Shown one piece after another: positions 24,430 to 32,663 of a stretch of DNA of 64,000 nucleotides. Origin of the DNA: Rhizobiales bacterium GAS188 (GTDB lineage Bacteria > Pseudomonadota > Alphaproteobacteria > Rhizobiales > Beijerinckiaceae); NCBI GenBank assembly GCA_900104855.1, contig FNSS01000001.1, forward strand, positions 1,550,001 to 1,614,000, read 5' to 3'. Under the pieces are notes generated by a model. It made no database searches, was not told the origin of the DNA, and worked only from the letters and a program-made list of their open reading frames with translations. A program made the position numbers and the translations under genes. The first letter of the stretch is position 1, and each line of letters starts with the position of its first letter.

Positions 24430-25677
24430 TCATCCGAACAGGCTGACGAGCCCCGCATAGAGGCTGCAGGCGATGGCTGACACATCGAGGATGACGACCA
24501 GCACAGCATGGCCGCCTTCGAGCCTGTGGGGGCGCGGCAAGCGACGCGCCAGGAGATACAGGAAGGCGAGCACGATCGGCAGCAGGAAGGCGTTCATCAC
24601 CTGGATGCCGACGGTCAGCGTCACCAGGTTGATGCCCGAGAGGATGAGGCCGGCGCCGCCGAGCAGCGTCAGCGTGTAGATGGCGTAGAACCATGGCGCT
24701 TCACGCAGGCCATGTTCGAGCGCGTGCTTGACGCCGAGCACTTCGGACGGCGCTCTCGCGGCCGTCAGCGTCACCACGATGGCGGCGACGAGCGCTGCGC
24801 CCGAAATGCCGACCGCGAACATCGCGACGCCCACCTCCTTGCCGAAATAGGGGGTGATGGCCTGCGCGATCGTCTCGACCGTATCGAGCGAGGTTCCCTC
24901 CTTCTCGGTTCCGAGCGTCGCCGCCGTGGCGATCAGGATCGCCGCCATGACCAGCTGGGTGAGGAAGGCGCCGATCGCAGTGTCGAGCCGCGCCGCCGGC
25001 AGGTCGTCGACGGTGAGCCCTTTCTCGACCACCGCCGATTGCTGGTAGAATATCATCCACGGCATGATCACGGCGCCGATATTGGCGGCGAACAGATAGA
25101 GATACTCGCGATCGGCCAGCGGAAACTCCAGCATGCCGTCCCGGATCGCTGCGAGCTGCGGCCGCGACTCATAGGCGGCGACAAGGAACACCAGCTCGAA
25201 GGCGCCTGCCCCGATGGCGATCCACTCGATGGTCAGGTAAGAACCGAGATAGGCCATCAGGAGGAGCGCGCCGACGACGATCCCCAGCGTCACGGGAACC
25301 GGCACGCCCAGCAACGCACCGACCCCGGCAAGGCCGCTGAGCTCGGTCAACAGGCTTCCGACGCAGGCGAGCATCAGCGCCCCGACCGCAAACCAGGCCC
25401 AGGCCACGCCGAACTCGTCGCGGATCAGTTGCGCATGTCCCTTGCGGCTGACGATGCCGAGCCGCATGGCGAGCTCTTGGGACACATAGAGGATCGGGAT
25501 CAGCGCGAATTGCAGGAGGAGGAGCCGGTAGCCGAAACGGGCTCCGCTCTGCGCCGCCGTGATCACGCTCGCCGCATCCGAATCGGCGAGCATCACCACG
25601 ATGCCCGGCCCCGCGACGGCAGCGAAGCGGCGCCAGGCCCGCCATGTCGAACCCTTGTCGCGGACCTCGACGCTCAT
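24430..25677 (-). CDS. NRAMP-family divalent metal transporter, divergent-motif clade
   Basis: A 415-aa membrane protein with about eleven hydrophobic segments and the LeuT-like NRAMP layout. The TM1 metal motif, canonically DPGN, reads ADSDAASVITAAQSGARFGY. TM6, canonically MPHN..LHSA, reads AVIMPWMIFYQQSAVVEKG. This places it with NRAMP-related proteins whose substrate may not be Mn(II)/Fe(II), for example Mg(II); that is inference. The start ATG at 25677 (MSVEVRDKG) was chosen over 25752, and the upstream open frame is translated repeat DNA. Confidence 0.8.
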   Translation of the reverse strand: MSVEVRDKGSTWRAWRRFAAVAGPGIVVMLADSDAASVITAAQSGARFGYRLLLLQFALIPILYVSQELAMRLGIVSRKGHAQLIRDEFGVAWAWFAVGALMLACVGSLLTELSGLAGVGALLGVPVPVTLGIVVGALLLMAYLGSYLTIEWIAIGAGAFELVFLVAAYESRPQLAAIRDGMLEFPLADREYLYLFAANIGAVIMPWMIFYQQSAVVEKGLTVDDLPAARLDTAIGAFLTQLVMAAILIATAATLGTEKEGTSLDTVETIAQAITPYFGKEVGVAMFAVGISGAALVAAIVVTLTAARAPSEVLGVKHALEHGLREAPWFYAIYTLTLLGGAGLILSGINLVTLTVGIQVMNAFLLPIVLAFLYLLARRLPRPHRLEGGHAVLVVILDVSAIACSLYAGLVSLFG

Positions 25678-25797
25678 CTCGCGTGCGATCCGGACGGGGA
25701 GAGCAAGACGGAATCGAGGGCCAAGCGCACTGCCTTTTTGGAACGCCAGCATAGTTCTGGGTGGCGAAGTGGGTGTCAACCGGGAGCGCCGGCGCCG

Positions 25798-25968
25798 GCG
25801 CTCACCTCGCCCCGCTTGCGGGGAGAGGTCGATCCCGAGCGCAGCGAGGGAGCGGGTGAGGGGCTGGGTGATTAGCAGGACCGCTGGCTCGCAGTCACCA
25901 GGTCCTTCACACTCACTTGGCCCCTCATCCCCCGCCTTCTCCCCGCAAAGCGGCGGGGAGAAGGAGCC
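25798..25968. repeat. RIME-like intergenic repeat, copy R4
   Basis: CCTCGCCCCGC..GCGGGGAGAGGTCGATCCCGAG on the left and CCCCTCATCCCCCGCCTTCTCCCCGC..GGGGAGAAGG on the right enclose a middle with GGGAGCGGGTGAGGGGCTGGGTGA. It closely matches copy R5 on the far side of the OYE gene, in the same orientation. Unlike the others it lies between divergent starts, so here it cannot serve as a shared terminator. Confidence 0.8.
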
Positions 25969-26056
25969 ACGCCGGCGCATCCTCTGGATCTGCCTCGGCG
26001 CCGATCGCCTGTGCTATGGGAGGCGCCACCGCGACCCGCAATAACGGAGACAAGGC

Positions 26057-27169
26057 ATGCATCTCTTCGATCCGATCAGCCTCGGCGGCTTACGGCTCGA
26101 GAACCGCATCATCGTCGCGCCCATGTGCCAATATTCGGCGCGCGACGGCAGTGCCACCGAATGGCACATGATGCATCTCGGCCAGCTCGCCATTTCGGGG
26201 GCCGGGCTGCTGACGCTCGAAGCGACGTCCGTATCGGCTGAAGGGCGCATCTCCCCGCAGGATCTCGGTCTCTATTCGGATGAGAACGAGGCAGCGCTGG
26301 CGCGGGTGCTCGGCGCCGTCAGGGCCTATTCGCGCATCCCGGTCGCGGTGCAGCTCGCCCATGCCGGCCGCAAAGGCTCGAGCCGGCCGCCTTGGGAGGG
26401 CGGCAGCCAGATCCGGCCGGACGAAAAGGCGGGTTGGCGGGCGGTCGCGCCCTCGGCCATCCCACATGGCGAAGGCGAGGTCGCGCCGATCGCGCTCGAT
26501 CGCGCCGGGCTCGATCGGGTGCGCGACGAATTCGTCACCGCGGCAAGGCGCGCCGAGCGGCTCGGCCTCGATGCGATCGAGCTGCACGCGGCCCATGGCT
26601 ATCTGCTGCACCAGTTTCTCTCGCCGCTCTCCAATCGTCGCGAGGACGCCTATGGCGGCAGCCTCGAGAACCGCATGCGCTTCCCGCTCGAAGTCTTCGA
26701 GGCGGTGCGAGCGGCCTTCCCGGCGGAGAAACCCGTCTGGGCCCGGGTCTCGGCCACCGATTGGGTGGAGGGCGGCTGGTCGCTCGATGAGACGGTCGCC
26801 TTCGCGCGCGCCCTGCAGCGCAGCGGCAGCGCCGCGATCCATGTGTCGAGCGGGGGCGTCTCGACCCGCCAGTCGATCCCGTTGGGGCCGGGCTACCAGG
26901 TGCCGTTTGCCGAGCGCATCAAGCGCGATGTCGGGCTGCCGACCATCACGGTCGGCCTGATCACCGAGGCCGAGCAGGCCGAGGCGATCATCGCGCGCGG
27001 CCAGGCGGATGCGGTGTCGCTGGCGCGTGCCATGCTCTACGACCCGCGCTGGCCCTGGCACGCCGCCGCCAAGCTCGGCGCGCGCGTGCACGCGCCTAAG
27101 CAGTATTGGCGCTCGCAGCCGCGCGAGCATAAGGACCTGTTCGCCGATGTCAGCTACGGGCAGAGGTGA
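26057..27169 (+). CDS. NADH:flavin oxidoreductase, Old Yellow Enzyme (YqjM/NamA type)
   Basis: A 370-aa FMN enzyme reducing activated C=C bonds of enones, nitro compounds or related substrates with NAD(P)H. It has IVAPMCQYSA with the YqjM-type Cys near residue 26, QLAHAGRKGS, the substrate His pair in ELHAAHGYLLHQFLSPLSNRREDAYGGSLENR and HVSSGGVSTRQ. ATG 26057 follows GGAGACAAGGC. It is bracketed by two copies of the same repeat element (R4, R5). Confidence 0.92.
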   Translation: MHLFDPISLGGLRLENRIIVAPMCQYSARDGSATEWHMMHLGQLAISGAGLLTLEATSVSAEGRISPQDLGLYSDENEAALARVLGAVRAYSRIPVAVQLAHAGRKGSSRPPWEGGSQIRPDEKAGWRAVAPSAIPHGEGEVAPIALDRAGLDRVRDEFVTAARRAERLGLDAIELHAAHGYLLHQFLSPLSNRREDAYGGSLENRMRFPLEVFEAVRAAFPAEKPVWARVSATDWVEGGWSLDETVAFARALQRSGSAAIHVSSGGVSTRQSIPLGPGYQVPFAERIKRDVGLPTITVGLITEAEQAEAIIARGQADAVSLARAMLYDPRWPWHAAAKLGARVHAPKQYWRSQPREHKDLFADVSYGQR

Positions 27170-27171
27170 GG

Positions 27172-27332
27172 TCACTTCACCTCGCCCCGTTCTTACGGGG
27201 AGAGGTCGATCCCGAGGCTTTAGCCGAGGGAGCGGGTGAGGGGCTGGGTGACTAGCAGTACCGCAGGCTCCAACTCACCAAGCCCCTCATCCCCCGCCTT
27301 CTCCCCGCGGGCGGGGAGAAGGAGCCCCGCCT
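27172..27332. repeat. RIME-like intergenic repeat, copy R5
   Basis: Same order of blocks as copy R4: CCTCGCCCCG..CGGGGAGAGGTCGATCCCGAG, GGGAGCGGGTGAGGGGCTGGGTGACTAGCAG, then AGCCCCTCATCCCCCGCCTTCTCCCC. It starts right behind the OYE stop and may end that transcript. R4 and R5 differ mainly in loop bases. Confidence 0.8.
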
Positions 27333-27384
27333 GCGCCAAGCTGCGAGGCGCGTGCCTGCCGCAGCGCCCGAAGCAGCGAACCGT

Positions 27385-27549
27385 TCAGCCCTTGCCTTTG
27401 GCCTTATGCGCCTCGGGATCATTCCTCTGATCGTCGAGGAGCCTGGCTGCCATCGATTTGATGTCGGCGAGTGTCGCCTTTTCCGGATGCGTCAGGAACT
27501 GGGCGGCCTTGTGGACGATATCCGCCTTCGGCTTCTGCTTCTCGGCCAT
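27385..27549 (-). CDS. Small conserved-looking basic protein, 54 aa
   Basis: MAEKQKPKADIVHKAAQFLT, continuing with HPEKATLADIKSMAARLLDDQ and ending KAKGKG. The ATG at 27549 has AGGGGAAACC just upstream, a good ribosome site. The protein is charged, helical and lacks a signal or membrane segment. I recall similar short proteins (HPEKATLADIKxMAARxLDDQ) in Hyphomicrobiales without known function; a database search should confirm this. Its 3' side faces repeat copy R5. Confidence 0.75.
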   Translation of the reverse strand: MAEKQKPKADIVHKAAQFLTHPEKATLADIKSMAARLLDDQRNDPEAHKAKGKG

Positions 27550-27827
27550 GGTTTCCCCTCATGATGAGCCTGGCAAGAGCGCCGCCGATATTATGGCGTG
27601 ATTATTGCCGGCTACAAGGGCAGCGGAGCATCACCGCCTTCGACCCTCATGGTTAATCGATCCCGACGAGCGGCCGCCGATGGGCCAATATTACAACCGA
27701 GAATCGTCCCCAAATGCCGCTCAAGTTGCAGCGTTAGCGGGAATTAGGAACTTCTTTAGCCAAATTGACACCGAACGTGAAATGTTTTGGCCTAAAAGCG
27801 GCCCTGGATTCCACCAGGGGATGGTGC

Positions 27828-29699
27828 ATGTCGCAGACCTTACATGACCCGGTCGCAGGTCCCGGCATGTCGGCCCGGCCGCTCGGACACGTCTTGTCGG
27901 TGCGCGGATCGGAAGCGCGGATCGGGCTTCCGCAGCCAAACCTCTCTGAGCCAAATCTCTCTGGGCCAGATCTCTCGGAGGACCGGCGCGCCACGGTCGG
28001 CAAGATCCTGGGCGTCCGCACGGCCGATTCCTGCGTCATCGGCATGGTGACCGAAGTCACGGCCGAAACCTCCGGCACCTCGGGCGAGAGCGGCTATCGT
28101 GCCACTGCGCGCCTCGACCTGATGGGTGAGATCAGGGCGGATGCGGCGGGCGGGCAGCATTTCCGGCGCGGCGTGACGAAATACCCGGCGATCGGCGATC
28201 CGGCCTCGGTGATCGGCAACCCCGAGCTCAGCCTCATCTACAAGGCGTCCGATCGGCGCAGCATCGATATCGGCAGGCTCCATCAGGACGAGACGATCGC
28301 CGCCTGCATCAATGTCGACGAGCTCCTCAGCAAGCATTTCGCCGTGCTGGGCAGCACGGGGGTCGGCAAGTCGAGCGGCGTCGCCGTCATCTTGCGCGAG
28401 GTCCTCGCGGCGCGGCCGGATCTGCGCATCTTCCTGCTCGACGGCCACAACGAATATGGGCGCTGTTTCGGCGAGCAGGCCCACATCATCAGCCCGCGCA
28501 ATCTCAAGCTGCCCTTCTGGCTGTTCAATTTCGAAGAGACGGTCGACGTCATCTATGGCGGCAGGCCGGGCGTCACCGAGGAATTGGAGATCCTCGCCGA
28601 GCTCATCCCGATCGCCAAGAGCATGTATCAGAACTACAAGTCGAGCTCGGATCGCGTGACCTTGAAGCGCGGCGACCCGAAGGCGACCGGCTACACCATC
28701 GACACGCCCGTCCCCTATCTGCTCCAGGACCTGATCTCGTTGATCGACGAGCGGATGGGGCGGCTGGAGAATCGCTCTTCGCGCATGAACTATCACCGGC
28801 TCATGAGCCGCGTGGAGACCATCCGCAACGATCCGCGCTACGCCTTCATGTTCGAGAACGCCAATGTGGGCGGCGACACGATGGCCGAGCTGCTGCGGCA
28901 ATTGTTCCGGCTGGAGCCGGACGGCAAGCCGATGACCATCATGCAGCTCGCAGGCCTCCCCGTCGAGGTGGTCGATGCCGTGGTCTGCGTGTTGTGCCGC
29001 CTCGCCTTCGATTTCGGCCTGTGGAGCGAGGGGGCGGTGCCGCTCCTCGTGGTCTGCGAGGAGGCGCACCGCTATGCCGCGGCCGATCATGCGCTCGGCT
29101 TCGGCCCGACGCGACGCGCCCTGTCGCGCATCGCCAAGGAAGGCCGCAAATACGGGGTCTTCCTCGGCCTGGTGACGCAGCGCCCTGCCGAGCTCGACCC
29201 CACCATCATCTCCCAATGCAGTACCTTGTTCGCGATGCGCATGGCCAATGATCGCGACCAGGCGCTGCTGCGCTCCTCGGTCTCGGACGCTGCCGCCAAC
29301 CTCCTCGCCTTCGTGCCCTCGCTCGGCACGCGCGAGGCCGTGGCCTTCGGCGAGGGCGTGCCGCTGCCGGCCCGCCTGACCTTCAAGGAGCTACCCAAGC
29401 ATCTGCTGCCGCGCAACGATGCGCTCGGCAATGGGGCGCTCGCCGCCCATGCGGGCGCCGACCGCGACTTCGTCAAGGCGGTCGTCGAGCGCTGGCGCGG
29501 CGCGACCATGAGCCACAAGCCCCGACCCGACGATGCGGCCCAAGAAAGCGGGATTGCGGGAGGGGTCGCCGAGGATGCGGCCTCGCAACGTTCCGGCACT
29601 GCGCTCGAGCAGGCCCGCCACCGCATCCTCAAGGCGCAGGCCAATCCGGGCCAGACCAATCCGGGAACCGGCCCCTTGAAGCTGCGCGAGGGAGCTTGA
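27828..29699 (+). CDS. HerA-like ATPase (DUF87, FtsK/HerA superfamily)
   Basis: A 623-aa AAA-type DNA-translocase-like ATPase. An N-terminal HAS-barrel region (GHVLSVRGSEARIGL, TVGKILGVRTADSCVIGMVTEV) precedes Walker A LGSTGVGKSSG (about residue 173), Walker B LLVVCEEAHRYA (about 405), and the arginine/sensor stretch SRIAKEGRKYGVFLGLVTQRPAELDPTIISQC. About 75 C-terminal residues are low-complexity. HerA proteins form hexamers that pump DNA with NurA nuclease or with antiphage effectors; no NurA, Sir2 or nuclease is adjacent. ATG 27828 follows AGGGG; a TTG 63 nt upstream is also open. Followed by a GGDEF-EAL gene after only 7 bp. Confidence 0.85.
   Translation: MSQTLHDPVAGPGMSARPLGHVLSVRGSEARIGLPQPNLSEPNLSGPDLSEDRRATVGKILGVRTADSCVIGMVTEVTAETSGTSGESGYRATARLDLMGEIRADAAGGQHFRRGVTKYPAIGDPASVIGNPELSLIYKASDRRSIDIGRLHQDETIAACINVDELLSKHFAVLGSTGVGKSSGVAVILREVLAARPDLRIFLLDGHNEYGRCFGEQAHIISPRNLKLPFWLFNFEETVDVIYGGRPGVTEELEILAELIPIAKSMYQNYKSSSDRVTLKRGDPKATGYTIDTPVPYLLQDLISLIDERMGRLENRSSRMNYHRLMSRVETIRNDPRYAFMFENANVGGDTMAELLRQLFRLEPDGKPMTIMQLAGLPVEVVDAVVCVLCRLAFDFGLWSEGAVPLLVVCEEAHRYAAADHALGFGPTRRALSRIAKEGRKYGVFLGLVTQRPAELDPTIISQCSTLFAMRMANDRDQALLRSSVSDAAANLLAFVPSLGTREAVAFGEGVPLPARLTFKELPKHLLPRNDALGNGALAAHAGADRDFVKAVVERWRGATMSHKPRPDDAAQESGIAGGVAEDAASQRSGTALEQARHRILKAQANPGQTNPGTGPLKLREGA
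27936..27980 (+). repeat. In-frame 15-bp tandem repeat in HerA-like gene, 3 copies
   Basis: Units 27936-27950, 27951-27965 and 27966-27980 (consensus CCAAATCTCTCTGRG) encode Pro-Asn/Asp-Leu-Ser-Glu/Gly three times inside the predicted HAS-barrel. Such a unit can change copy number without frameshift. Confidence 0.8.
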
Positions 29700-29706
29700 T
29701 TGCCCG

Positions 29707-31455
29707 ATGGAGAGCCTGAGCGACACGGCGGAGCCTACCGCGGGCGATCGGAAATTGCTCTCGGCGCTGCTCGAGACGATCGTCCGGACGCTGCCGATCG
29801 GCATCAGCGTCCATGACGAGAGCGGACAAGCGCTCTTTGCCAACGAGGCCGCGGCGCAGATCGCGGCATCGACCGGAACCCACCTTCCGGCCGGCGACGA
29901 AGCGCGCACCGGAAAGGCAGTGTCTTGCGCGCAGCCCCGCCCGGTCTTCACCGAGAGCGCCGTCGGCGAGCGCAGATTGCGCACCCATCAGCGGCGCCTC
30001 GGCCACGCCGACAGGACCTATCTGGTCTCCACCTCGATGGACGTCACCGAGGAGCGCTCCTTCGAGGAGGACCTTTTCCGGCGCGCCTATTTCGACGAGC
30101 TGACCGACCTGCCCAATCGCGGCCTGATCGAGCAGCATGTCGAGGAGCTGATCGCCGGCAACCGGGACGGGGCTACGGATTTCGCGCTGGCCTTCATCGA
30201 CATCGATAATTTCAAGAACATCAACGACTATTACGGCCATGCGGTCGGCGACGGTCTTCTCGTCAAGGTCGCGCGCCGCATCTCGAGCGAGCTGCGTGCA
30301 AGCGACATGCTGGCCCGGGTGGGGGGCGACGAATTCGTGCTGCTCGTCAATCCGGTGGTCGGCATCGAGGCGCTGCGTGAGGATATCGCGCATCTGCTGG
30401 ACAGGCTGAAGCAGCCCTTCTTCATCGACGGGCATGAGATCTTCTCCTCCGCCTCCATCGGCGTCAGCCTGTTCCCGCAGCATGGGTCGAGCTACGAGCT
30501 GCTGCGCCGCAATGCCGACAGCGCCATGTACCGGGTCAAGGGCGGCATCAAGGGCGGGCTGACCATCTTCGACCAGGATATGGGCCGGAGCGCCACCGCG
30601 CGCATGGAGCTCGAGCAGCGTCTGCGCCTGGCGATCCGCGATCACCGCTTCTGCTGCGCCTTCCAGCCGAAAGTCGATATCCGCTCGCAGGAGATCGTCG
30701 GCGTCGAGGTGCTGCTGCGCTGGCGCGACGAGCAAGGCGTGATCCAGGCGCCCGGCGAATTCGTCAATCTCGCCGTGGAACTCGGATTGATCGACGAGAT
30801 CTCCCATCTGGTGCTCGCCCAGACCATGCAGGCGATCGACAAGATCGACGACGCCTTCGGAAAGGGCACGAGCATCAGCATCAATGTCGCGGCAAGGCAG
30901 GCCGACGACTTGCGCTTCATGCGGTCCTTCGTCGACGCGCTCGCGGCGACCGGTTGCGCCGAGCGCTTCATGATCGAATTGACCGAGGAAGCCTTCTTCG
31001 CCAAGAGCCGCTTCCAGGCGCAGGCCCTGCCGCTGCTGCGCGCCATCGGCACGCGGGTGTCGATCGACGATTTCGGCGTCGGCTATTCGTCGCTGTCGGC
31101 GCTCGCCGACATCACGGCGGACGAGATCAAGGTCGACCGCTCCTTCATCACCGACATCCACAGGCGGCCCCGCAGCCAGAGCATCCTCAAGGCCATCGAA
31201 TCCCTGAGCCATGCGCTCGGCATCACCATCATCGTCGAGGGGGTGGAGACCTTCGAGGAGCTCGCCTATCTGCAGGCGGCGACGCGCATCAGATACGCTC
31301 AAGGCTTCTACTTCTCGCGGCCCCTTTCGCTCGACGAGAACCTGGCCCTGACGCCGGCGAATGACGGCGCACGCATCGCCACAGTCGCCCGCGAAGCCTC
31401 AGCGACCCGCACGCCGAATTGGCGCAGCAATCCCCGCGCCCCGCGTCTGATTTGA
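29707..31455 (+). CDS. PAS-GGDEF-EAL cyclic-di-GMP turnover protein
   Basis: A 582-aa cytoplasmic protein: a PAS-like sensor (about 15-115; LPIGISVHDESGQALFANEAAA), a GGDEF domain (about 125-285) with intact RVGGDEFVLL and FKNINDYYGHAVGD, and an EAL domain (about 305-560) with EVLLRW (EVL variant), NVAARQ, ELTEEAFF and SIDDFGVGYSSL. The motifs suggest both cyclase and phosphodiesterase activity are possible. I-site residues were not recognised. No membrane segment. It starts 7 bp after the HerA-like gene, so the two are very probably one operon. A repeat element follows. Confidence 0.92.
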   Translation: MESLSDTAEPTAGDRKLLSALLETIVRTLPIGISVHDESGQALFANEAAAQIAASTGTHLPAGDEARTGKAVSCAQPRPVFTESAVGERRLRTHQRRLGHADRTYLVSTSMDVTEERSFEEDLFRRAYFDELTDLPNRGLIEQHVEELIAGNRDGATDFALAFIDIDNFKNINDYYGHAVGDGLLVKVARRISSELRASDMLARVGGDEFVLLVNPVVGIEALREDIAHLLDRLKQPFFIDGHEIFSSASIGVSLFPQHGSSYELLRRNADSAMYRVKGGIKGGLTIFDQDMGRSATARMELEQRLRLAIRDHRFCCAFQPKVDIRSQEIVGVEVLLRWRDEQGVIQAPGEFVNLAVELGLIDEISHLVLAQTMQAIDKIDDAFGKGTSISINVAARQADDLRFMRSFVDALAATGCAERFMIELTEEAFFAKSRFQAQALPLLRAIGTRVSIDDFGVGYSSLSALADITADEIKVDRSFITDIHRRPRSQSILKAIESLSHALGITIIVEGVETFEELAYLQAATRIRYAQGFYFSRPLSLDENLALTPANDGARIATVAREASATRTPNWRSNPRAPRLI

Positions 31456-31508
31456 GGCTCAACGGCTCGCTAGGTTCGGGCTGGCGCGCCAGGCTGGCAG
31501 GAGCGCTT

Positions 31509-31650
31509 TCCCTCTCCCGCCACTTGAGGCGGGAGAGGGTGCCGAGACGAAGTCGAGGCGGGTGAGGGGCGCCGGTGAAGCGCTCAACCGCCCCTCATCC
31601 GCCCTCACTACGTTCGGGCACCTTCTCCCGCCTCAAGGGGGGGAGAAGGA
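31509..31650. repeat. RIME-like intergenic repeat, copy R6
   Basis: CCCTCTCCCGCC..GGCGGGAGAGGG on the left, then GGCGGGTGAGGGGCG with its complement CGCCCCTCATCCGCC around the conserved loop GGTGAAGCGCTCAACC, then CCTTCTCCCGCC..GGGGGGAGAAGG on the right. The right hairpin includes the stop codon and last codons of the permease gene ending at 31608. Confidence 0.8.
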
Positions 31651-32663
31651 GCCGCGCCGGCCGCGCTTTGCGCCCTCACGAGACGTTTTGCCGTTCCGGG
31701 TCCGGCGATAACCACGACCATGAGGAAAACGCCGCGGACCACGGATTGCCAATAGGCGCTGAGGCTGATCCAGCCCATCCCGTTTTCGAAATTGAGCACA
31801 TTGAAAATCAATCCGAGCAGGAGCACGCCGGCGAGCGTCGTCGCAACCGACCCCACGCCGCCCGTCAAAAGGGTGCCGCCGACGACCACGGCGGCAATCG
31901 AGAACAATTCCCACCCGACGCCTTCGGCCGGCTGGCCGGCGCCGAACTGCGCCGCCAGGATCACGCCCGCGAGGCTCGCAAAGAGGCTCGATTGAACATA
32001 GGTCAGGAATTTGACCCGGTCGACCGCAAGGCCCATCAGGCGCGCCGCATCTTCATTACCGCCGATCGCCAGGATGTGCCGGCCGAAGCCGGTCAGGTTG
32101 AGGACGATCGAGCCGTAGACATAGGCGCCGAGCGCGATCCAGGCCGGTACCGGGAACCCGAGGAGATCGCCCTGGCCAAGCCAGGTGAAAGCCGTATCGT
32201 AAGAGACGGAGACGGATTGGTTGTGCGCAAGCAACAGCGCTGTCCCACTGGCGGCGAGCATGCCCGACAATGTGGCGATGAAGGGCAGGATCTTGAGCCG
32301 CGTCACCAGGAAGCCGTTGATCGCGCCGACCGCTATTCCTGCGCCGAGGCCGCCGAGCAATCCGGGGAGGATCCCCAGCGGCGACAGGATCGCCGACACC
32401 ACGCTCGCCAAGGCCGCCGTCGTTCCGACCGAAAGATCGATGCCGCCCGTCATGATGACGAAGCACATGCCGAGGCCGGTCAGCGCGAACATCGAATTGT
32501 AGCGCAGCACGCTCAGCACATTGAACTCGCCGAGGAAATGATCGTAGCGCAGCGCCCCGAACAGGATGAGGAGGATCAGCGCGATGAGCACGCGCTGCTG
32601 CGCCGCCCATGCCGAAAGGCGCGAACGCCTCGCCGCGGACAAGATCGCCGGCTGCACGCTCAC
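31608..32663 (-). CDS. Sugar ABC transporter permease, YjfF-like
   Basis: A 351-aa inner-membrane permease of the ribose/galactofuranose (BPD_transp_2) family, with GMCFVIMTGGIDLSVGTTAAL and GRHILAIGGNEDAARLMGL. The start is GTG 32663, overlapping the TAG of the upstream permease gene (TAGTG). Last of four genes in the order of E. coli ytfQ-ytfR-ytfT-yjfF. The C-terminal tail (PSPPLEAGEGART) is encoded by repeat copy R6 and does not look like native permease sequence. Confidence 0.88.
   Translation of the reverse strand: MSVQPAILSAARRSRLSAWAAQQRVLIALILLILFGALRYDHFLGEFNVLSVLRYNSMFALTGLGMCFVIMTGGIDLSVGTTAALASVVSAILSPLGILPGLLGGLGAGIAVGAINGFLVTRLKILPFIATLSGMLAASGTALLLAHNQSVSVSYDTAFTWLGQGDLLGFPVPAWIALGAYVYGSIVLNLTGFGRHILAIGGNEDAARLMGLAVDRVKFLTYVQSSLFASLAGVILAAQFGAGQPAEGVGWELFSIAAVVVGGTLLTGGVGSVATTLAGVLLLGLIFNVLNFENGMGWISLSAYWQSVVRGVFLMVVVIAGPGTAKRLVRAQSAAGAAPSPPLEAGEGART

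Noticed and set aside
27841-29699. HerA-like gene considered part of a known HerA-NurA or Sir2-HerA defence pair
   Set aside because: No NurA, Sir2, DUF4297 or nuclease domain is encoded on either side; the upstream neighbour is a 54-residue protein on the other strand and the downstream one is GGDEF-EAL.
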